A stretch of DNA of 64,000 bases from Flabesymbios commensalis (Eukaryota; Annelida; Polychaeta; Terebellida; Flabelligeridae). Positions 21,534 to 34,498 of the stretch are shown one piece after another. Position 1 is the stretch's first letter; each line of letters starts with the position of its first letter. The DNA lies in assembly GCA_964017125.1 (NCBI GenBank), contig OZ024912.1:78775769-78839768 (forward strand). The letters run 5' to 3'. The position numbers and the translations under genes were made by a program. Below the pieces are notes generated by a model. It was not told where the DNA came from. It saw only the letters and a list, made by a program, of their open reading frames with translations, and searched no databases.

Positions 21534-22076
21534 AGCCCCTTCAAACTGTGCTAAATTCTAGACTCTAACTTAGTAAAGATAAAATGATGGCTAAAGAACA
21601 TAAGGATCTATTCTAGGTAGAGCATAGTCAGTGAGCTGATGAGCATGACTGAACGATTTAATTCTACAGATTGCTATTTTTTGTCAGAGACAGAGTGACT
21701 CAGTCAGTGTCACAGAGTGAGCTGGCGTCGGTGGTGAGCAGGGTTGGTGAGTGAATCGGTTGAATCACAAAAATGACAAATCAATACAGCGAGTTCAAAT
21801 AATGGTGCTAAACGCTATATTTACCCTTTTCCTATCAGTTTTTTCTTCTGTACTGGGCGTAGTATCCATCGCAGTATTGACTGATGTCATTTTGGCGACT
21901 CTTGTGTGAGATTTGTATTATATAAAAGACTTTAATGTGAAGGAAAATCAACACAAAACTGCCAGAAAGAGGCGACCATGACGTCACATTGACCCGGAAG
22001 CGGTGACTTTTGACATGCTGCGTTCGTTACATAGCCTTGCCTGGCGAGCCCGGCCAATTCCATTTCTGGCCGGGTA

Positions 22077-24970
22077 TTATGGAAGGTGTTTAACACACCT
22101 TTTTGAATCATATTGTATAAATTATAGGTGATGAGAGTGCTTATCCAGCTCCCAATATTATGACATTATATCTTCGGATGTAATATTGAATCCAAAATTT
22201 TTACGCGAATGTATAGGTTCAAGCAGCGTGTGTTACTGGTCAGGTGGTGATATACAATACAATTAAATAAGGCTCTACCTCTCCGTCCACTGTCCAAATA
22301 CACCACAGTAAAGAGCGTGAACTCCCCAGCCACTGTATACCTAGGCCTGGGGGGAATTCACGTTTTCTGTGGCACGGAATGAATATCGATATCGCGAATT
22401 GGTGCAGATCCTGCACAGGTTGTCAAACCATTAGAGTTTCACGTCATAATAAATCATTCCAGTCTAATTCGCTTTCAGAGACGGACGCCTAGTTCGCCGC
22501 TTGTTTCACCGGCCATTATGGCCTGGTCATCACTCTCTGTTGCGGGATAGCACCCCGTATCGGACACTGTCTGAGAAACATCAATAATGAGGGAAAGAAA
22601 GAAATCAAACTTTCATTTAATAACCCCTGCTGACCAGGCAGGACTTAGAAGATATAGGTTTGGGCTCGATGGATTTTCCCCGTACCATACCGCTCAACAT
22701 GCCTACATAGGTATTGAATCACACAATAATATACTCGTCTCAAAGACCAGTCTTTATTGGCACATTCACCTCCTTGGCCTCAGTTTATCATATGATATAC
22801 CCCCGTCATTGTAACCCCTCCTGTTTATCTCAGTCACATGGATTTGTTTATGCCAAAGATCGAGGATGGTAATGTGATAAGGCCTCCACTTTTATTTATA
22901 TGACCCCTGGTGTTAGATAAAAGAAACAGTTTGGAAAAGCATGTTTGTGAACTTCTAACTAAAGAGATTATTGATAAGAACATTATGACTACCTGATGAG
23001 GTTATCATTCTTGGATGAAAGATTAAAGCTCCCTTAAACCTCAAGCAGAAATTGGCATTTTACCTCTTTTTTCTGACAAATCTATGCAATTTCCTTCAAT
23101 CCTTGGTGACGTCAAGTACGTAATTTTGATGGGAGGACTTCATATTGAAGATAACGCTCATTTAATCTGTGGCTCTGGATGGGGAGTGGGTGATGTCTGA
23201 GGCTGGGGTGTTCACCTCTGGCAGAACTGTATCAATGCTGGATGACCACCATATTAAGCACACTTGTTTAATTAGTGGACCTCTATCTCATTCAGGAAGG
23301 AGCATTCCTATAGTTACAGGGTAATAAAGACTCATTTGAAGAATGATTTGACAAGCAGTCGAGGGAGGGACGTATGTGTAAGTACTGTTCACTTATAATC
23401 GAGCTGTAAATTCTTATTTGTCGCAAGTTTCATGAGAGTACTCATAGATCATGGAAGTGATGAAAAATGCAACACTTTTTACCCAGTGATTGAAGTCCCT
23501 CCAGTCCCAAAATAATGGAAATATGTCAGATTTTTTTAATATGAAAATAATTGTTTCTCCATCATTGTTGAGCCTGGTATACTCATGCTCAGTCCACGTT
23601 CTCGATATGTGAAGCAACATTTAATAATCAAATACATATGCATCTCGTGCCCTATCTGAAGAGCCAAATCGACCCCTCTGCGAATGATTGGATGATTATG
23701 AGATCACACTGCCCTCGAGACACAGTCGAAATTCGAGCCCTGGCGATCTGAGGCCGAGCACACTACCTGCCAGTCATGGAGGCTCCAGTGCTCCACACAA
23801 TACTTTCGAGCGATCTTTACGAGTGAGCGGGAAAGAAATATTTGTTTCTTTAAAACCTGAATGCCAGAGCGGGGACGAACCAGTGATCTCCCGATTTTTC
23901 AGGCAGAGGGCTTCATAACCACTGGGATTACACCAATTTCAAAGAGAGATTAGCAAAAATCTCTGCCCCCCCCGCCCAAAATAAAAATAAGAGGGATCAT
24001 TTCTCTTGCTGTTGTCAGGTGTTGTCTGAAGATAATAAGGGTAGTGTCTTCATCTCGATAACTCTGTGCTGTCCAACAGAACATGTGCCATGTTAGATTT
24101 TAAAATAACATAAATTACTTAATTTAATTGCACTCTAGACAAACCTAATTCGCCTAAATCGGAGTCTGTCAACAAAAAGCCACTGGAATGCTTTTGTGTG
24201 CTTATATTTATAGTAAGAGTTGTATTGTTGCATCTGTTAAAGAAGCAAGACTTTCACACTTTTACAAACAGATTTTCACACAGAGCTCGATCACGCACCC
24301 TTGAGAAAAAACCTTATACATGCAGCTTTGTTTGAGCACGCCCAGGAATCATTCCTACATGATTCCTATATATGGAAGCAGTCAATCATATTATCAGGTG
24401 GTACCTGACTTTTCCAACTGGGGATGGGAATTTGATGGAAACAGGTGGTTGTACTTCAGGACGAGACTTGCTGATGCTAGTATGCTTATTATTTCGTATT
24501 AATTCCATGACATACAATATATATTATATACATTTTAATTTTTACAAAATTGCCTACTACATATTATGTATTTTTTGTTATTGCATCGCCTTTGTCAATT
24601 GGCCATGGAAAAGAAGCTTGAATTTAGTAGTCTTATAAGTTTATCATGTCAAGCTTTGTGATACTTTATCTGGATATTTAGAATGGCCTAATAATAACGA
24701 CAGTAATTTTAGTCATTGATTCCATTGAAGGCAGGTGTATATTCTTGTTTCCCTGGTTTGCAAATTATGTGCAGAGTTGACGTACATTAAAAATCATCCA
24801 TTTTTACTGTTTTAGCATTACGTATTAAACCTATACATTCGCGTAAAAAATTTGGATTCTATATTACACCTGAAGATATAATGTCATAATATTGGAAGCT
24901 AGATAAGCTCTCTCATCACCTATAATTTATACAATATGATTCAAAAAGGTGTGGTAAACACCTTCCATAA
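22077..24970. mobile_element. Long-TIR DNA element, TA-flanked, 2.9 kb
   Basis: Left TA|TTATGGAAGGTGTTTAACAC and its inverse at the right end, AACACCTTCCATAA|TA. The inverted arms run for about 135 bp (words cctttttgaatcatattg, ttataggtgatgagagtg, tgacattatatcttcgg). No transposase-like frame was recognised inside, so it is nonautonomous or decayed. A SINE copy lies inside at 23694. A diverged internal piece recurs at 25365-25445. Confidence 0.75.
23694..23938 (-). mobile_element. Dimeric tRNA-derived SINE, copy 3
   Basis: Minus strand: cccagtggttatgaagccct (head 1 A-box-like), actggttcgtccccgctc (B-box-like), then gagcctccatgactggcagg, gtgctcggcctcagatcgcc and agggctcgaatttcg (head 2). Matches copies at 2405 and 53600 but more diverged. 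Inside the 22077-24970 element. Confidence 0.8.
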
Positions 24971-25364
24971 TAGAACAACGTCACCCGTTTTATTAATGGT
25001 ATATTTATAGCCGACTGATTTTTTTAATTTTCGTTGAAATGACATATTATCTTCCACCTTTTACCAATCTTATTTATGAATTTATAGGCCTATAAACAGG
25101 ACAGATTTATTTATTCTAAGTGGTGTTGATCTGGAATATACAAAAGAAAATATTTTTAAAATTTGAGAGTGAATGATACTGTATTAGTGTATATATCTAA
25201 AAAATAACAGAAATTAAAAACAAAATGTAAAATAAGTCATCAAAAATACAGTCAGCTAGACTATCAGATAAAACTATTTTTTGATTATCATGTATTCAAA
25301 TTATTATTCATGTTTGTCTATTTTTCAGGTGTAAATGTTTTGTAATGTTTTTTGCAATCCATCT

Positions 25365-25445
25365 AGCTCCCAACATTATGATAGGTCTCACTATAACTTA
25401 AGGTGTATTATCGAATCCAACCATTTCACGCAATAATATACCTTT
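25365..25445 (-). repeat. Diverged fragment related to the 22077-24970 termini
   Basis: agctcccaacattatgat, tgtattatcgaatccaa and cacgcaataatatacctt echo the inner TIR words of that element. 24971-26757 otherwise shows only AT-rich sequence with no recognisable gene or element. Confidence 0.4.
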
Positions 25446-26757
25446 AATGTGATGATGCGACATGTTTTGTTAAAGTTTTGAATATTATTTTACTGCGTTA
25501 ACGTGTTTATCACCCTTTAAAACCATTTTGTGAAATTTTTTAATGGTAAAATTGTCAAATTGATATTTAGAACAACAACAATGAAAGTCTTATGTCGGAA
25601 AGAAAATTAAAACCGTACAATTTTTAAGCTTTCCAACATTTGCGGTAAATATCAATTATTTTACAATTTTACACTTATATCGTTATATTACTTCGATTTG
25701 GTATTTTTAGATTGAAAATAGACATCATAGTTGTGATCCTTGGTGTCAAATACCTCAGAATAGAGGTATTACAAGTTATTATGTGATTTTTAGTTAAAAA
25801 GTTATCTTCTTTTAGTGGAGGCTATTTTGAATCGTCCAATAAGGCCGCCAGGGGGCAAATTTCACTTGTCTGTCGGCAGATTCTGAAATATCTAGGTCAT
25901 GTTAGCCTGTGACAAAAATTTTAGATTTTTGCAATGAAGTGAACGATTCGACCATTTTTTTTAGGTAAAGCTCCCCTACTACAAGGTGCTCAGCCAATGT
26001 TGATCCAATGCGACAGTACCAAGAAAAAGACATTAGTGTCATGCGCCTGTTAGAGGAATGTTCGTATTTAAACGGTCCACGTTTGTAAACACGTTGCATT
26101 AAATAACAATGCAAAATGAAAATAAAATGTGTATGTATAAGCAACTATAATTGTAAAAACTGCGAGAAATGAAATATTCTGTGTCTGCTGCTTTGAACAG
26201 AATAAATCTGATATCATGCATGTTTGTTTTCGTTATTTTATAATCATCTGCGGTGTTGAACATTAGTTAACTGGGTTCATTATGCAACATGTTATTAAAA
26301 CACGCTCACAGCATTAAAAGGGTTAACAGCGTTCCCGGTCAGGTCGCTAATTGATCTCTGTCTGCTCGTTTCATGTCATCACTCATGAGATGATCTCACG
26401 TGTTGTGTTCAACACTCTGAATGTGTTCTCAATACAGCTGAGTGTTAATTTGATCTCGTGGGTCTTCTCTCCCTTGTCGCAGCAAATCAAAGTACGTAAA
26501 GCTGATTATGTCTGTTATGTCAAGCCTAGTCGACCTAGTAGGTTACAAATTGACAGGTTCAATATTTTTCAATGTTTTTATAACATGTACAACCCTATAT
26601 AGTAGGCTACAACCCTAAACACAATTAGTTATCAATTAAAATTTGATTATCTCTTTAGAATTGTATTTATAAGTTAACAGGCTGAAGGTATATATAGATA
26701 TTAAACTGGTTAAAACTATCTGATAAGGCTGATAAATGTAGATATAACATATGTGGC

Positions 26758-26890
26758 AACAATGTGGCGAGGTTACTCATCCCCCCTGTGGCAAGGTTAC
26801 CAAAGCTGTGGCGAGATTACTCTGGTAGGCTGCAGCAAGGTTACCAAATCTGTGGCGAGATTACCTGTGGCGAGGTTACCTTGTGGTGAG
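26758..26890. repeat. Degenerate minisatellite, tgtggcgaggttac unit
   Basis: Seven to eight irregular repeats of tgtggcgaggttac or tgtggcaaggttacc with variable spacers, including two nearly identical longer blocks (caaggttaccaaa, tgtggcgagattac). Confidence 0.75.
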
Positions 26891-27234
26891 TACTCGCATC
26901 TGAATAGAATATAATGCATTTTATTTTTCCAGAATAAGATCATATTACAATATTGTAGAAATTTTTAGTATGTGGTACTTTTTTCTAGTGTCCTATTCCT
27001 ATATCCAATTTAGGGCCTATATACAGTCACGGTCGAGTGCTCCCTCACTGCATGTATTGCCCCACTGTTATAATGTAAACCCCGCCATCTGGCAAGTAAG
27101 GGGTTGGAACGGATTTCTGCCAATGTTAATTACCATTGTACAATGCCATCCGCAGTATATGCCATCCGCCAATAGTTTTAAAGTCCCAATGTCACTTCTG
27201 TGATATGTTTTCTCCCAATCGTATTGCCAACAGG

Positions 27235-27985
27235 CCTATAATTTATTAGCCGAGTAAACAACGTCACTGGGCGAGCATAGCGAGCCACAGAGTGTGAATT
27301 GAGTATCAAAGTGGCTTTGGTACCAGCTTTAAATTGCTAGTCTGCACTCATTTTGATGAGCTAGGGCCAGTCTAGATGACGAGGTTGCCGGTCACAGCCC
27401 TGCTGACCAGCTGCCTAGCTATTGAAAAAACACGCGAGGCACCAGTTTGATGTTTGGCTGCCCTTATCTGACTGTCTAGTGGTTTACAATCAATTTGTGA
27501 CGCCAAAAAAGTGTCTGCCCGCCACTTTTAATACATTTTTGATGTCACGTTAAAAAAAAATAAACAATTGAAAATTCGAATCGAGCTGGTTTAAACAGTA
27601 TAAACGGCGGCCATTTTGTTTGAATTTCTGAAGTCTATCAACAACATCCAGTTCCCCGTCTCGAAACGGAATGTCAAACATGCAGTTGCCCCGTCTAGGG
27701 CTAATCTTACATCATCCTACTTGTAAATAAATACATTTAATTACATCCCTGTGATTCTTGAGTTGATATGTGACGTATTGGACCTTAAATAGAGCAAAAT
27801 ACAACTACAATTAGCGGAGATATATTTTGCATCAATCTTTGCCGTTACGACATGAGCGACATCTATTCATCCCCGAATGCACATACTCCAAACCGATTGA
27901 AGTAAATATAAACACACAAAAACGTGCGTCGTACTGCAAATGCACATGCGTGATGTCATCATCCCTCGACTATGTTACCTGACTA
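27235..27985 (-). repeat. Dispersed repeat, inverted partner of 19900-20250
   Basis: Carries tgggcgagcatagcgagcca, gagtatcaaagtggcttt, cttgagttgatatgtgac and gacatgagcgacatct in the opposite orientation to 19900-20250. About 300 bp in the middle (27400-27700) is not shared, so one copy has an insertion or the other a deletion. Confidence 0.6.
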
Positions 27986-28039
27986 CCGATATATTACCTA
28001 TCACAAAGGCTCGCCTTGACCACTGTTAAAACCCCACTA

Positions 28040-28522
28040 TGTGGAGCCTTCAAGTGCAGTTTCGGGAAAATAATTCATGATGACTTTCTAAGTTAGGCAG
28101 AGACGCAAGTCAAGGGTCCATAACACTTAAAACTGGATACAATTTTATTAAGACACAGAAGACAGGCAGCTGCTTTACAATATGTACAAGAAAGTGAAAA
28201 CGACCCTCTCAGCTAGGATTTGACTTTAGCAGTGACTAAACACCACTGAGCTCCCACTATAAGCTGAATGCATTTGTTGATTATCGCCTGAGGAAATCAA
28301 TGGCCTGCGTCCATTCACATGGTAACCCACAAAGCCAGAGACACTCAGACAGAGTCTTCACTATCACCAGGCAAAAAGCGGTAAATAGCCACGACTCAGT
28401 AACCAGTTACCGCTCTAAAGCCAAGTCATAATCGCTGTGAAAGGTGAGAAGTGAAAGAGAAGTATCGTGCCCAAACCTAGTGGTTTTATACCCTCTTTCA
28501 CCTCTCATCAGTAAATGTCACA
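28040..28522 (-). mobile_element. Probable solo LTR, retrotransposon remnant
   Basis: On the minus strand the segment begins TGTGACATTTACTGATGAG, has a TATA box (gggtataaaacc) early and a poly(A) signal (cttaataaaattg) late, and ends GGCTCCACA, the TG...CA format of an LTR, about 483 bp. No primer site, polypurine tract, coding region or clear target duplication is visible beside it. Fossil; family undetermined. Confidence 0.45.
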
Positions 28523-28548
28523 TTACCATCTGAATCAGGTGTTGGTAC

Positions 28549-28725
28549 GATGCCGGTCCACCACCTTAGGATGCTAGTCCGGCATCGCGCCAACTACAAC
28601 GAGCAAGACACAGTGTTGGCCCAGTTATTGTACCATCTGAATAAAACCCACATCAATGCTTAGGTGTCCCGTGCTGGTACAACGCTGGTCCACCATCTCC
28701 AGATGCTGGCCCAGCGTCGCACCAA
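28549..28725. repeat. Imperfect tandem duplication rich in ccaac/gttgg dyads
   Basis: Two units about 118 bp apart: ggtacgatgccggtccacca ... tccggcatcgcgccaac and ggtacaacgctggtccacca ... cccagcgtcgcaccaac. Each unit is itself a dyad. The stretch 28726-31190 has no other element I can identify beyond scattered gttggcccaac words (28863-28900, 30915-30945). Confidence 0.6.
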
Positions 28726-31194
28726 CGATTGTGTGGAAGACCACCCTTCCAGCTATCATGCTACCTGTACTTTAACCCATCTCCAAACAATCACTGACCG
28801 CCCTTGTCCCGCAATAGGACCACAGCGCTGGCTCAATGCCGGGTCAACGCCATTAGTTTGTATTAGGAACAAAACGTTGGCCCAACATTGGGTCAATGCT
28901 TACAACTTGTTTCACTTATATTATAAATATATCTTTTTTTCCGATTGACCTCTCGGATTGATCCGAGCTGTCAAACAGACGCTGTCTTGATTACAGCAAA
29001 CAAATTAAAACGTGATGACAGCTGTGCATGGCTTTGACAGATACATTTGTGGGTAAGTCGGTAAATTGCGATTTCACCTCGAACTGGGCACCATTAAAGT
29101 CCATGGTAGGACAGCTGCTGTACACATATCAGCGCAGTATGCCGGTCAGCGCTAATAATTTATCAGACATCGTGGCTGTTAAATAAACACTCAAGATTTC
29201 TCAACAATCTCTGGCCTACTGCGATTCATTGCACGCACACAGCAGTGGGCACAACGTTCACAAGTTCGGAATCGACGACTGAACGTCTGCCAGCTCTTTT
29301 GTAGCATATGCACCTATGTCTGACACAAAGCAGTAAATTTATATAAATTGTTTCTCATTGTGTCAGTATGCCTATGTAAACTTACGAATAAGTAGGCCTA
29401 ATGCCGTGATAATTACAATGAAATTAAAACTCAGAGTAAGTTAACAAAGTCATTGGGTTCCATAAGTGTGACGCACACTCACATAAGCAACTGAAATATA
29501 ACGTACACTTGATTGTCTCTCCATGGTGTAAACGGAATATGTACACCTTTTTTTAAAACACTAGCTGGCGCCACTGATATATTCCTTTGATACTGGGAAC
29601 AGGCATTATAATTAATTATAGGTAATTGGTATTTTATGCGTGACAATAAGCAATACAAACACAGCTATGTTTTATTATAGTTTATTTGATATATTTATTT
29701 AAGCAGCTAATCCTCTGACACCACATTTGTGGGAAGCGGAAAGAAAAAGGTAACTACCAGCAACATTAATTCTATTTCAATTTATTTAAAAAACTAATTC
29801 ACTGATATCACAATTACGGGAAACAGATCAGTAACAGTATATCTCCTAAAATATCCGATGTTTTTAGTGTTATATGTAACGTTTAGTTTTTGAAAAATAT
29901 AAAATATTTGTAGAAGTGATAATTTCTGAAAACGCAGATTCGGACTTATAAAAGGTACAGTGAAAAATAGTGACTCAGTTAATTTTTAGTAATAAACATT
30001 AAATATTGTCTTCATGAGCATTGTCTTGCTTTATACATTTGGATAAAAATACTTTTTTAATTGTGTTCATCGCGTTAGCCGTCAAGTAGCATGGTCATTA
30101 GTTATAGCAGTTAAGTGTTGATTGCAACATTACAGCTTGTAGCAGCAGAATTGTTTTGTTATTTCTCCTAATAATTTTACTAGCCGTCACCGTAAGTTAT
30201 TTTCAGGATTTAATATTAAACTAATTATCTGGTAGGTTGGGTTATGACCAAAATTATAATGGAATTTCATGGCTTGAATATTTTATTCTTATAGTTATTA
30301 CTTGTGTAAAGTCCACTCCTCGTTGTAACTTCACACACACAATAAAAAACTCGCCACCTTATTTTAATAAAATAAGGAAAAGTTCAATATTAACGTTAGG
30401 CTTGTTCCAGACCCCTCACAGTGTGAGCAGCTCGATAGTTATATATATATATTCTGTCTATATCTTTTCTATTTGAACAAAAAGAGGAGAAGTCAGAGGC
30501 CAATAGAATAATGCTGCTGTGTTCCTATTCTTTGTGGAATTTAGAATCCTGTAGCCGAGTACGATACAGACAAATCACCACCAATCGACCACGAAAGTTT
30601 CAGAGTTCGTTCCTTTATGCTCACATCTCCCCACTACTTGTTCTGACCAGCCACCAGCAACAGCTCTTTATTCAATAACATAGAATACAATTTAATTCTA
30701 TTCAAAAGGTCAAACAGGACGTGGACATGCTCATGTGCGTTATAGCATTGCAGATGTGCGTCATTGTAAGTCAATTTATGACTTCCCTTTCAATTCCAGA
30801 CCAGGACGGCCTGGTAGTGGATAAGGTCAACAAAGCATTACATAAACATTACTCTAAACATTGAATCAGACTGACCACCTATAAGATTCGGTATCAGGCA
30901 AAAGCTGGCCTCCAGTACAACGTCGGCCCAACATATTTGACGTTGATCCAACACTGCACACATGCTTACACAAATGCCCCGTGCCCGCCGGGAGGCGCTC
31001 TGATAGCTGATATGGATCGCTGAGAACGTGGCCGGAATTGCACCTATTAACCAGTACGTCCCGATCACATAACCCATTGTCCGTAGTTATCAGCACGCAT
31101 TAGCGCTCAAGGTCAGCACTTCTTTTACCAAAATAAGAGAAAATATATCCGAAATTAAACTCTAGAATACAATGTCAATTATAATATTACTTAT

Positions 31195-31345
31195 AAAATG
31201 ACACAACAGCCCTTCGCCGTTCTGTTTTATATGTGCTATTTATAATAGCAATGTCAGTAATAATAGTAAGACAATCAAATAAATTATAATTATCAGAGCA
31301 ACACAAAAGTCCTGTCGCGGCCCTGTTTTATATGTGCGCATAAAA
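31195..31345. repeat. Imperfect tandem duplication before the LINE
   Basis: The words ctgttttatatgtgc and preceding acaacagcccttcgccgt / cacaaaagtcctgtcgcg recur about 114 bp apart. May be the 5' untranslated region of the LINE that follows, where internal repeats are common. Confidence 0.45.
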
Positions 31346-31734
31346 TAGTAGTGATAATGACAATGATGAGTAATTATATAACTAAATAAAATTACGGGGC
31401 TAAGACACAAAATCTTACAACTTGCAATACATTGGCGCTTCCTGCCAAATTTCACATTCACTTTAAAATATGCACAATAATTTTCCGAACCATAGAAGAC
31501 AGCCAACCTGCATATTTGGCTGACTTACCTGCTCGGCCGAAATGCTCAAAATATCTACGCATCACAAATTCAAATAGATTTGTTGTTCCCTGTATAATTT
31601 TGCACGGCAAGTGACACATAAAAAAGCGAAGCACTGTTCTGGTGGTATGGCTATTTTAGTTGTTAATCGGCTGACCAAACATATCGAAATTAAAAGAGTA
31701 AATGAGTGCTTAGTGTGGATCAAATATAAGAGCA

Positions 31735-32421
31735 GTGTTAATACAAATACTAAAAAAAAGAATAATGATTGGTGTCGTTTATGTACCACCAATAGATTCG
31801 AGCTATAATGGCATAAAGCAAGATATTCTTGACATTATTGAACTCGAATATAGTAAATGTGCAAACAATTATGATATTTTTCTTTGTGGGGATTTCAATG
31901 CCCGCACAAGCACCTTACCGGATAATATAACAGATGAATTTACTGCTTTTAACAGTGGTCAGCCAAACTTTGCATGCTCTAATATCTTAGCCGATTCACA
32001 GCGTTATAATATGGACACTAAGGCGAACACCTATGGTAAACTGTTATTAGAACTTTATAAGAAACTTTGTCTTATTATTGCAAATGGTAGAATTTACCAA
32101 GATAAACACAGAGGCTCTTTTACATACTATAATAGAAATGGTAAAAGTGTAATAGATTATAAGCTATTTGACCCAAACTGTTATATTATGATAACAGACT
32201 TTGCAGTAGCATCTAAATTAGTCGAATCCGACCATTGTCCTATCGAGTTTGGCCTGGAAATTGAACCACTTTGCAATACGCATAAATCCGTGAAAGATTA
32301 TGACCATGTTACTGTGTATAAAGCTTATCATAAATATATCTGGAATGTATCGCGAACTGACCAATATAAAATATCTCTACGAAGAGATGAGTGTAATAAT
32401 ATAATAGATCAACGATATTAA
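31735..32421 (+). pseudogene. LINE endonuclease domain fragment
   Basis: 228 codons open. GVVYVPPIDSSY, FLCGDFNARTST, RGSFTYYNRNGKSVIDY and KLVESDHCPIEFGLE are the conserved blocks of the AP endonuclease (Asn/Asp of GDFN, Ser-Asp-His near the end). The start of the domain lies in another frame just upstream (SGGMAILVVNRL ... CLVWIKYK, 31630-31735), so a frameshift separates the two. Confidence 0.85.
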
Positions 32422-32965
32422 ATGCCAACACTGATCGATCAAGCGATTATTTATGTAGCCTCATACATAAGCTTATCACTACAGCATCTTCTCGCATTTT
32501 AAGAAACGTCAACATTAACAAAAATAACAGCTCCATGAAACAGATGCCAACCAATGCCTGGTTTGATTCTGAATGCAATGAGCTTAGAAAAACTATAAAT
32601 ACTTATGCAAAGCGGTCGAATTTAACTCACACCGAGAACAACAATTACTACCATAACTTATGCAACAATTACAAACGCATGATCCAAAGAAAAAAGCGAA
32701 ACTATAATACAAACTTGAAAGTAAATTTTGAAGACATGTGTAGTAACAATCCAAAAGAAAATTGGTATTTCTGGAAACGCCTGCAACGACACACCTTAAC
32801 GAAAGCACAATTGAACTATACCAATTTAACAATTTTTTTCTAAAACAAAGTGAGCCACCTACCGGTCAAAGCGCAAATACAAAATTCAAAACTATACAAT
32901 AGAAAATACCTATTGATAGATATAATTACGACATATCGAATGACATTCTCAATGGTAAAATTCAA

Positions 32966-33526
32966 TTGGACGAAGTAGAGAAAGCTCTAGGTAGAATAAG
33001 AAAAGGTAAAGCGTCGGGAATTGACGGAATTCCGATTGAGTTATATTCTTCGAACAATAAATATTACACACCTTTACTGACCACATTATTCAATACCATT
33101 TTCGATTCGGCAGATTATCCAGATGACTGGGCACAAGGGTTGATATACCCAGTTCACAAAAAGGGTGATAAGTCAGATCCACAGAACTATCGGAAAGTTT
33201 CTCTAATTCCATCTCTTGCAAAAGTTTTTGAATCTGTACTCGAAAATAGATTGTCATTCAAAAACTTAGTGTGCGGTGACGATGATCCTCTACAAAGAGG
33301 CTTTAAAAAAGATTGCAGACCATCTGATAATTTATTTGTGTTGTACAATCTGGTTGAAACGCAAAAAAAAACACATAAAAAACCGCTCTACGTTTGTTAT
33401 ATAGAATTGACCAAAGCTTTCGCTTATTTAAACAGAGATGCACTTATCCTGAAACTGCAGCAGAGCAATGTCGACGGAAAATTTCTGAATACAATCAAAT
33501 CTATGTTTCTTAAATCTAGCAGTTGA
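32966..33526 (+). pseudogene. LINE reverse transcriptase fingers/palm fragment
   Basis: 186 codons: KALGRIRKGKASGIDGIP, YPDDWAQGLIYPVHKKGD, PQNYRKVSLIPSLAKVFE, LQRGFKKDCRPSDN and YIELTKAFAYLNRDAL. The first catalytic Asp region usually reads DLxKAFD; here it is ELTKAFAY, so the residue after F is not Asp and the copy is probably dead. The YADD-equivalent FADD lies downstream at 33703. Confidence 0.85.
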
Positions 33527-34187
33527 GTTAAATGGAATGGCAAGATTAGCAAGCCTATTAAAAACCGTTACGGTGTCATGCAGGGGGGGGGGGTGTCTTA
33601 AGCCCCAAACTTTTCAATGAATTCCTGCAGGATCTTGGAAAATATTTAAATCCTGAATACGGTCTTAAGATAGGAGACATATACCTTGCGTACCTCCTAT
33701 TTGCCGACGACATAGTCCTCTTTTCAGAATTTGCAGACAGCCTACAGGCACAAATAGACTTATTTTATAAGTACTGTGAAATATGGAATCTGATAATAAG
33801 CATTGCTAAAACGAAAATAGTGATTTACAACCAAATATATGCTAAACATTCATTTTCTTTCACGCTGGCCGAAAATACGCTTGAAATTGTGGACAAATAT
33901 AAATATTTAGGTCTTTGGTGTAGTAATAATAAAAATATATTTGTAAAAAAACATTCGTATCTGGCTGAACAAGCTCACAAAGCAATATTCACAATTAGAA
34001 ATTATAGTCACAACTTAGGACATCTAACGCCAAAATTGTCTCTAAAAGTATTCCAAGCTCAAATAAAGCCAATACTGATGTATGGTAGCGAGATACTATT
34101 TATTGGTAAAGAAATATTGGACTTTGAGACAGTCCATTTATCATTCTTGAAAAAAATGCTTGGAGTAAAACCACATCAGTTACTATG

Positions 34188-34333
34188 TGTAACAGTGTTA
34201 AAACTGCCCAGCCCGGGGACCGAACCACGAACCCTGACATCGTGATGCCTGAGTGCTACGCATTTAGCCAAAGAGTCGACTCATTGGCCAGAGTAGTAAT
34301 CACTCCAGTCCACTATACACACACCCGGCTACA
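34188..34333 (-). repeat. LTR copy of the TRIM-like element
   Basis: 146 bp, TG...CA. On the minus strand it contains tRNA-like words: tggctaaatgcgtagcac (A-box-like) and ggttcgtggttcggtcccc (B-box-like), which resemble the heads of the SINEs in this window. Confidence 0.8.
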
Positions 34334-34498
34334 TACTCCCCTCTCAAATATCTGCTCGTCCCCGAACAGCCTTCAACACACTCGTGGGTTAACTTCTCCT
34401 GCCTGCCTTTTACCGCAACCCTATCCCCAGTGTTCTGTACTGAGGTCAGGCCTATTGGTACTGCATTACCGGTAAGGAGAACCGTTATTGGGCGCCAA

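Noticed and set aside
22587-22814. 75-codon frame as the BTRC or another host first exon
   Set aside because: No similarity to beta-TrCP N-termini, wrong strand for BTRC, and it lies inside a TIR element.
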